Below are positions 58,862 to 64,000 of a DNA stretch of 64,000 nt, piece after piece. Made by a program: the position numbers and the translations under genes. The notes beneath the pieces were generated by a model. That model ran no database searches. It saw only the letters and a program-made list of their open reading frames with translations, and was not told where the DNA came from. Source of the stretch: Neoconidiobolus thromboides FSU 785 (Eukaryota; Entomophthoromycota; Entomophthoromycetes; Entomophthorales; Neoconidiobolaceae). The stretch covers positions 129,479 to 193,478 of the forward strand of contig MU626273.1 of NCBI GenBank assembly GCA_025603075.1, in the 5' to 3' direction. Every line of letters starts with the position of its first letter. The first letter of the stretch is position 1.

Positions 58862-60041
58862 TTAAAGATATTGCTCGATGCTCATAACAGATGTACGCTT
58901 GATAGGTATACTGTTACTTGAGTCAACATTATTATAACTGGAGCCGATGGAAGAAGGAAAAATATTATTTTCAATACTGCTATCTATTTTTGTTTGAGAC
59001 CTTCTTTTTGATTTAAGGTATTGTTTTGCGTTGTAATAAAGCTCAATGATTGCTTTTTGAATATTAATATCCAACAAAAAGGTGAGAAAATTAATGAATC
59101 CTTTAGTGGTAATACCAATCATGCCCCAAATCAAGATTGGAAGTAAATTTGGCTTACCACTAATTGACTGATAAAGATAACCAACAATGAACCCTGATAG
59201 TCCGAATAAAGCAGCTAATGGGTACAACGAACTACAGAAACGTTAAAATATAATTTATAAGGGCTAAATTAATTTACATCTTAAGAATCGTTCTTTTTAA
59301 CCCATGTAGTAAATCTTTACGTGACCCCAGTGCTGCAGTCTCAGCGTAATGGGACATTGAAAGAATGATTTTTTTATCATTCCTAAGTTTAGTAATAACA
59401 AGAGTGGATATAATAGCCAAATAAATAAAGGCAACAAGGTAAACAACTGAAGTGTTCAACAAAGTCAACAGCTTTGAGCCAGGGATAGTATCGTCCATAT
59501 AGCACAATTTATTAGTTGCCAAACCATACATATTTAGCCCTAAAAGTTATTAAGTAATAAAAGAGAAGTGACTAAAAAGCATACCTAATGGAATAAAACT
59601 TAGAATAGAAGAGGCTACAAGTGGACCAACCCAATATATCACTTCCCATTTTCTGGTAGGTTTCAAACCGTGAATGAAAAAGAGCTGTAAATTTAAAGCA
59701 ATGGACATGTTTAAAAAGCAATATATTTGCTCTCCAAAGTTTCTCCAAAACCCAAGGAAGATACAAAAGGGCCCTGATTTTACAGTATGGTGGTGTAAAG
59801 CAAATACTGCGTTTAAAAAATCGAATAAAGATATACCAACTTGTAATCTCAAGGTTACTCGATTTACTAATCTAGGTTCATAGCACACTATATGAAATTA
59901 ATAGATGCAAATATAGGTGATAATTAACTTACTGATTGTAGAAAATATCAGCAATACTAATGCTGAAGATACACAACTCATATAATTGAATATGTTTGAG
60001 ATCCCAGGTAGCATTGCCATAATCTCTTTTTCGGTAGCCAT
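58862..60041 (-). CDS. Seven-TM receptor (fungal Git3/cAMP-receptor-like), paralog A
   Basis: Four exons: 59933..60041, 59585..59887, 59278..59539 and 58862..59231; introns 45, 45, 46 bp; 347 aa. Seven hydrophobic helices are visible. RLVNRVTLRLQVGISLFDFL after TM1, a Cys in SGPFCIFLGFW and a second in NKLCYMDD (likely extracellular disulfide), CFLNMSIALNLQLFF in TM3 and WGMIGITTKGFINFLTFLLD in TM7 define the family. The cytoplasmic tail is Ser-rich (SSIGSSYNNVDSSNS), as expected for regulated receptors. Ligand unknown; fungal relatives sense sugars, amino acids or nucleotides. Divergent from paralog B, same length and same intron positions and phases. Confidence 0.85.
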
Positions 60042-61176
60042 TTTTTCAAAATTAGGACTATTGATGATTTTTAGTTAAAAAAGTGATTATCAATTAATTC
60101 CTAAATTCTCATACATATTTATATATACATTTTAGATTTTTAATTGCTCTCTCATTCTTCAACTGACTTAATATTGAAATGATGATAAGCATAACCTGAA
60201 ATTTGTATTATAGATAGACTAAATTTTAATAGTAACAAAACTTAGTTTAATTGGATAAATATCTTTTTAATAATTAATGTTTCATACATTTAATTGTGAC
60301 CACTAACATGTTTTTATCCAAAATTAAACTGTAAATAGTTCTATAAAAAATGAATATTTTAGGCAATTGAAGTGCAAAATTCCTGATTTTTACAGAGAAT
60401 AGAAACAGGTTTTCAGAGTTGATAGATCCATCATTATAAATAACAATTGAACCTGTTTATGAAGGGTTTAATTACAGTCTAAAAATAAAGTGGTATAAAG
60501 GAAATTTATTTAGAACTTACTTTTATCGGATACTATTATAACTTTTAAGATTTTGTTTTTGTGAAATCTAACATTGTACCAAATTGACATTAAAAATAGC
60601 ATTGTACTAAATGGGGCTATCTACTTTAATAGTCATAATCCGGATAAAAAAAACAGACACAAATAAAAGCAGTTGAACCCACAATAAATGCGTCCTTTTT
60701 ATTCTGCACCTACTATTTTTTAATAAAAGTTTTTTATAAACTATGCATGCTTCTTTTTTGTTTAAAACCATGCTATCATAATTTTAGAAGCTTGGTATCT
60801 TAAATTTAGTACAATCACTATTTATTCGATTTATTTTTCTAATCTGGAAAGTAAAACTAAAATCTTGAAGTTAAATTAAATCACTAAACTAAGATTAATG
60901 CTTTAATTGGTCGGCTAGCCTAGGCATATATTCTTAAATGCCACCTAAAATGAAATATTTGAAGGATATTCAGGGATAGAACATTAATTAGAATGGTAAA
61001 GGAACTTTATAAATTTTTTGTGTCACAGTCTAAATATTGAATCTAAATAAATCTTAAGAATAAGTAACTTATTTTAAAAAAAATAAAACATTTGACTTAC
61101 TTAAATAGTATTTGTGATTTATCTTACAATATATAAACTAAATTGTTGTTATCATTTTTTTAACTTCTCATTCAAA
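60042..61176. other. Divergent intergenic region between two receptors
   Basis: 1.1 kb that must hold promoters of paralogs A and B. No repeat or RNA gene seen. Confidence 0.4.
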
Positions 61177-62354
61177 ATGGACCCTAGTGTTAAAGAAAAT
61201 CTTGTGAAATCTTCCAATGCTTTTAACTCAATCAGTTTGATCTCGTCCTTTTTGGTCTTAGCCTCGTTTTCAATAGTCGGTAATTAACCTTTAGTTATTT
61301 AATGGTAGCGATTTAATTTTATCAGCTTTATATAGGCCAAGGTTAATTAATAGAACTACTTTACGCTTACAAGCAGCCATTTCTCTGTTTGATTTCTTAA
61401 ATGCTTTCTTTGCTCTTTTCCATCATTCAGTAAAATCCGGTAGTTTTTGTACATTTATTGGATTCTGGCGTAACTTTGGTGAACAGATGTACTGTTTATT
61501 AAACATAATGATTGCCTTAAACCTTCAACTAATATTTTTACATAATAAAATGCCTAATAAGGGATGGGAAATTACCTATTGGGCCTCTTCCCTCTTGGTA
61601 GCATTCATTTTAAGTATTGTTCCTTTAGGTAACATTTATTCAATTATATTATTATTGTTTTAACGTAGCTAGGGTTGGGTTTTTATGGCGTTGGAGCAAG
61701 CGGTTTATGCTATATTGATGAAAGACTTCCTGGTGCTAGCACTATGATCTTTGTTGATACTTCATTGTTCTATTTATTGACTTTTGTGTATGTTTTAGTA
61801 ATAGCCGTTTTAGTGATTGGCAAGTTATCTAAGACTGAAAGCACCATTCAACTTATAACACGACATGATGACAATGCTGAGGTTAATAGTAAGATTAACT
61901 CAAGCCTTAGAAAACTAATCTTCAGAATGTAAGTTTCAGTCATTTGTTTAAGAACTATGCTCATTATTTTAGCTCTTTATATCCATTAGCATGTCTCTTC
62001 GGGCTTTCTGGTTTTATTGTCGGATATATTATAACCCTCAGCGGAGCTAAAAATCCCCTTGGTGTTACAGTTTGGGGCATGGTGGGTATTACCACCAAAG
62101 GCCTTATCAATATGATCACCTTTTTCCTTGATCCTACATTTCAAGAGGCTATTAAAGCTACATACTATAGCTTCAGAAACAAGGGGCTAGATCAAAGCTC
62201 GAAATTTGATACTGAAGCAAACAATCACCACGAGTTAAATTCCGCTTTTACCATTAGTGAAAACGGGGATAAAATTTTAGAACCAAGTGGTAAATTTAAC
62301 GTTTATTCCCAAAATGACGCCTTTGGTCCTGAGGACTTAAAAAGATTTCTATAA
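61177..62354 (+). CDS. Seven-TM receptor (fungal Git3/cAMP-receptor-like), paralog B
   Basis: Four exons: 61177..61279, 61326..61628, 61673..61928 and 61973..62354; introns 46, 44, 44 bp; 347 aa. The first acceptor is CAG at 61325, not the nearer TATAG: only CAG keeps frame and gives LYRPRLINRTTLRLQAAISL, matching paralog A. Motifs as in A: SVKSGSFCTFIGFWRNFGEQ, LNIMIALNLQLIFL, ASGLCYIDERLPGAS and WGMVGITTKGLINMITFFLD. The C-terminal tail (about 60 residues) is polar and differs from A. Plasma-membrane sensor coupled to heterotrimeric G protein by inference. Confidence 0.85.
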
Positions 62355-63423
62355 TATCCTTGCTAGTCAATTTAAATAAATATATTAAGAGTAGAAAGCG
62401 ATCTTTTTATCATTTATGTTAACTCATTGACTCAAATTTTTATAACTAAGCAGATGTTTGGATTGTTTTAAACATCCACTTACTTACCAATGTTTTGGCT
62501 ATAATATACTATGGAGTTAATTCCTTAGCTAAATATTGATACATACATTTCAAGTCTATACATACTAAGTGTATAATGATCTCTTCACTTGAATACAATA
62601 CGGTGAACGTAATTTAATTAGATCAGAGTGTTAAAAAATCTGGGAAAAAAGTTTAGCCAAAGCTTGAAGTTTTTCAATTATAATATAAAAAGCCCTAAAA
62701 CAAAGGTGACTATTTATATTTTGATAAATAACAAACATACAGGCGTTTCACTTTTTTCCTTCTAAGAATGTATTTTTTTTGTTAAATATTCGCACATTTA
62801 ATTTCCACTATTAAACTATTTGCGATCTTTTACCCGTGAAAAGCACTATAAAACCCCTACTATTCAAATTATACGCTATATGGCTTAATTCCCATATTCA
62901 TAAATAGCTTAAGATTTACTATAATAGATTTTTCATGTCATTCTACCTTCTTTTATTATTTGGTAAAATAGAACCTTACGATGATTCAAAATATTTATTT
63001 GTCTACATCATATTTCAATTTTAGATTCAAGTAGTAGAACTTAAGATCACGCTTGTGATAACGGATATCTAAGTATAGCCAATACGTTTTACACGAAAAC
63101 ACTATCACTACTTTAAAAAGAGTAAAGTCAAATGAAGCGAATAATACCTTTAGGATCTGTAGAACATTTTACTGTTTTTAGTCATTCTTAAAGTTATCTA
63201 TAGTATAGGTATTAGTTGATTAAAAATCCGCCATTATCGTAGCACATTAAAAGTACTATTGATAAAATAGGTAGTTAATAAAAATTTAAAAATAACTTTT
63301 TTTCACATTGTTGTTTTATTTGTTTACTCGAAAATGAGTATAGCATTAATAAATTCAACTTTTTTGTATGGCTGCTAGCTTATTTTCACCAACACCTATA
63401 AACATCACATAAAACATATAATT
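62355..63423. other. Convergent intergenic region between receptors B and C
   Basis: AT-rich, no gene or repeat element recognised. Confidence 0.4.
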
Positions 63424-64000
63424 TTATACTTCTGGAGTCGGATTAGATCTTATACTCTTCAGTAATACGCCTTTTCTTATTTTCTTGTAAAGCTCTACTG
63501 AAGCTTTTTGTATTTTAAGATCAAGAAAGAAAGTAATCATACTAAAGAATCCCTTGGTAGTGATACCTACCATTCCCCATATAATAATTGCTCTCGATCT
63601 TTGGTACCCTAAAGAAACCATAAAGTAACCTACAATGAATCCAGAAAGCCCTAAGGCACATGTAATTGGATATAAAGAACTAAAAGAGTTAGTAAGTTAT
63701 TCTTATAATATAAAAAAATCTACATTCTAAATAACATCTTTCTAATTCTTGGGGAATAAAACCCATTTGAAGATAAGGTGTTATTAGAAGCCAAGGAATT
63801 CAAATAGATCTGCGCTTTAACTAATTTACAATGTACCGTTACAGCAATGACCAAAAGATAAACAAATGTTAGCATATAAACTAAGGGCACTTCAATAAAT
63901 ATTAATATATTGGAATATTGAAGTTGTTCATTGATATAACATAGACCATCTCTATTTAGCCCATATCTATCCATAACTATAAATTATAAAAGTGTAAATA
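63424..64000 (-). CDS. Seven-TM receptor paralog C, 5' part beyond the window
   Basis: Two 3' exons, 63724..63976 and 63424..63679 (intron 44 bp), with an acceptor at 63977 and intron continuing past base 64000. The visible part starts at the loop before TM5 (RYGLNRDGLCYINEQLQYSN) and holds TM5-TM7 with GLSGFIVGYFMVSLG and WGMVGITTKGFFSMITFFLD. The tail is short and basic (KKIRKGVLLKS) and lacks the Ser-rich extension of A and B. Intron positions and phases equal those of A and B. TM1-TM4 are not in the window. Confidence 0.82.

Noticed and set aside
61336-61628. Acceptor TATAG at 61331..61335 for receptor B exon 2
   Set aside because: It shifts frame to an early stop; the upstream CAG keeps frame and the family motif.
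1-64000. CRISPR arrays, operons, prophage or bacterial features
   Set aside because: None present; the window is eukaryotic with spliced genes, and the short tandem repeats lack spacer structure.

Overview
The window reads as nuclear DNA of a fungus. It is very AT-rich, with genes on both strands and introns that are GT-AG and mostly 43-59 bp. The gene set is fungal: MGM1, SEC72, PTR2, TMA46, ADE4, TAF2, a CHMP1/DID2 ESCRT-III subunit, hybrid histidine kinases and Git3/cAMP-receptor-like GPCRs. AT-richness, an SS18-type (SSXT) gene and repeated GPCRs and secreted proteins suggest an early-diverging lineage, possibly Entomophthoromycotina (Conidiobolus-like). The lineage is inference; no marker gene was compared.

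Layout. 0-4 kb: a CUL3-type cullin (3' end cut by the window), a zinc-ribbon protein and a two-helix membrane protein. 4.4-14 kb: tRNA-Phe, the peptide transporter PTR2, a secreted His/Asp/Tyr/Gly repeat protein, an unknown membrane protein and three small secreted pro-proteins with a C-terminal Lys-Arg plus short helix. 15-30 kb: an SS18-like gene, two paralogous hybrid histidine kinases, CHMP1/DID2 and ADE4. 32-37 kb: MGM1 and a secreted class 3 lipase. 39-47 kb: two tRNA-His copies, SEC72, an F-box/JmjC protein, TMA46, an Asn-rich protein, a secreted 2H phosphoesterase-like protein and an ankyrin protein with a DysF-like tail. 47.9-54.9 kb: a very large TAF2 (about 2186 aa) with up to six bromodomain-like units. 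58.8-64 kb: three paralogous 7TM receptors, the last cut by the window end.

Most genes needed exon joining. I rebuilt 51 complete introns from reading frame, splice dinucleotides and family alignment; spliced lengths are family-typical where a family is known.

Intergenic DNA carries about 15 copies plus a half copy of a ~100 bp foldback element with terminal inverted repeats TATGGGGATGT/ACATCCCCATA, an inner inverted repeat and a central AGCGCT. It looks like a MITE family and is the strongest unexplained structure. The next most interesting items are the three kexin-type pro-peptides, the multi-bromodomain TAF2, the secreted 2H phosphoesterase beside an ankyrin-DysF gene, and a GC-richer island at about 26.75 kb with a long-range stem. 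There is no operon logic; related functions (receptors, kinases, secreted proteins) sit as local duplicates.
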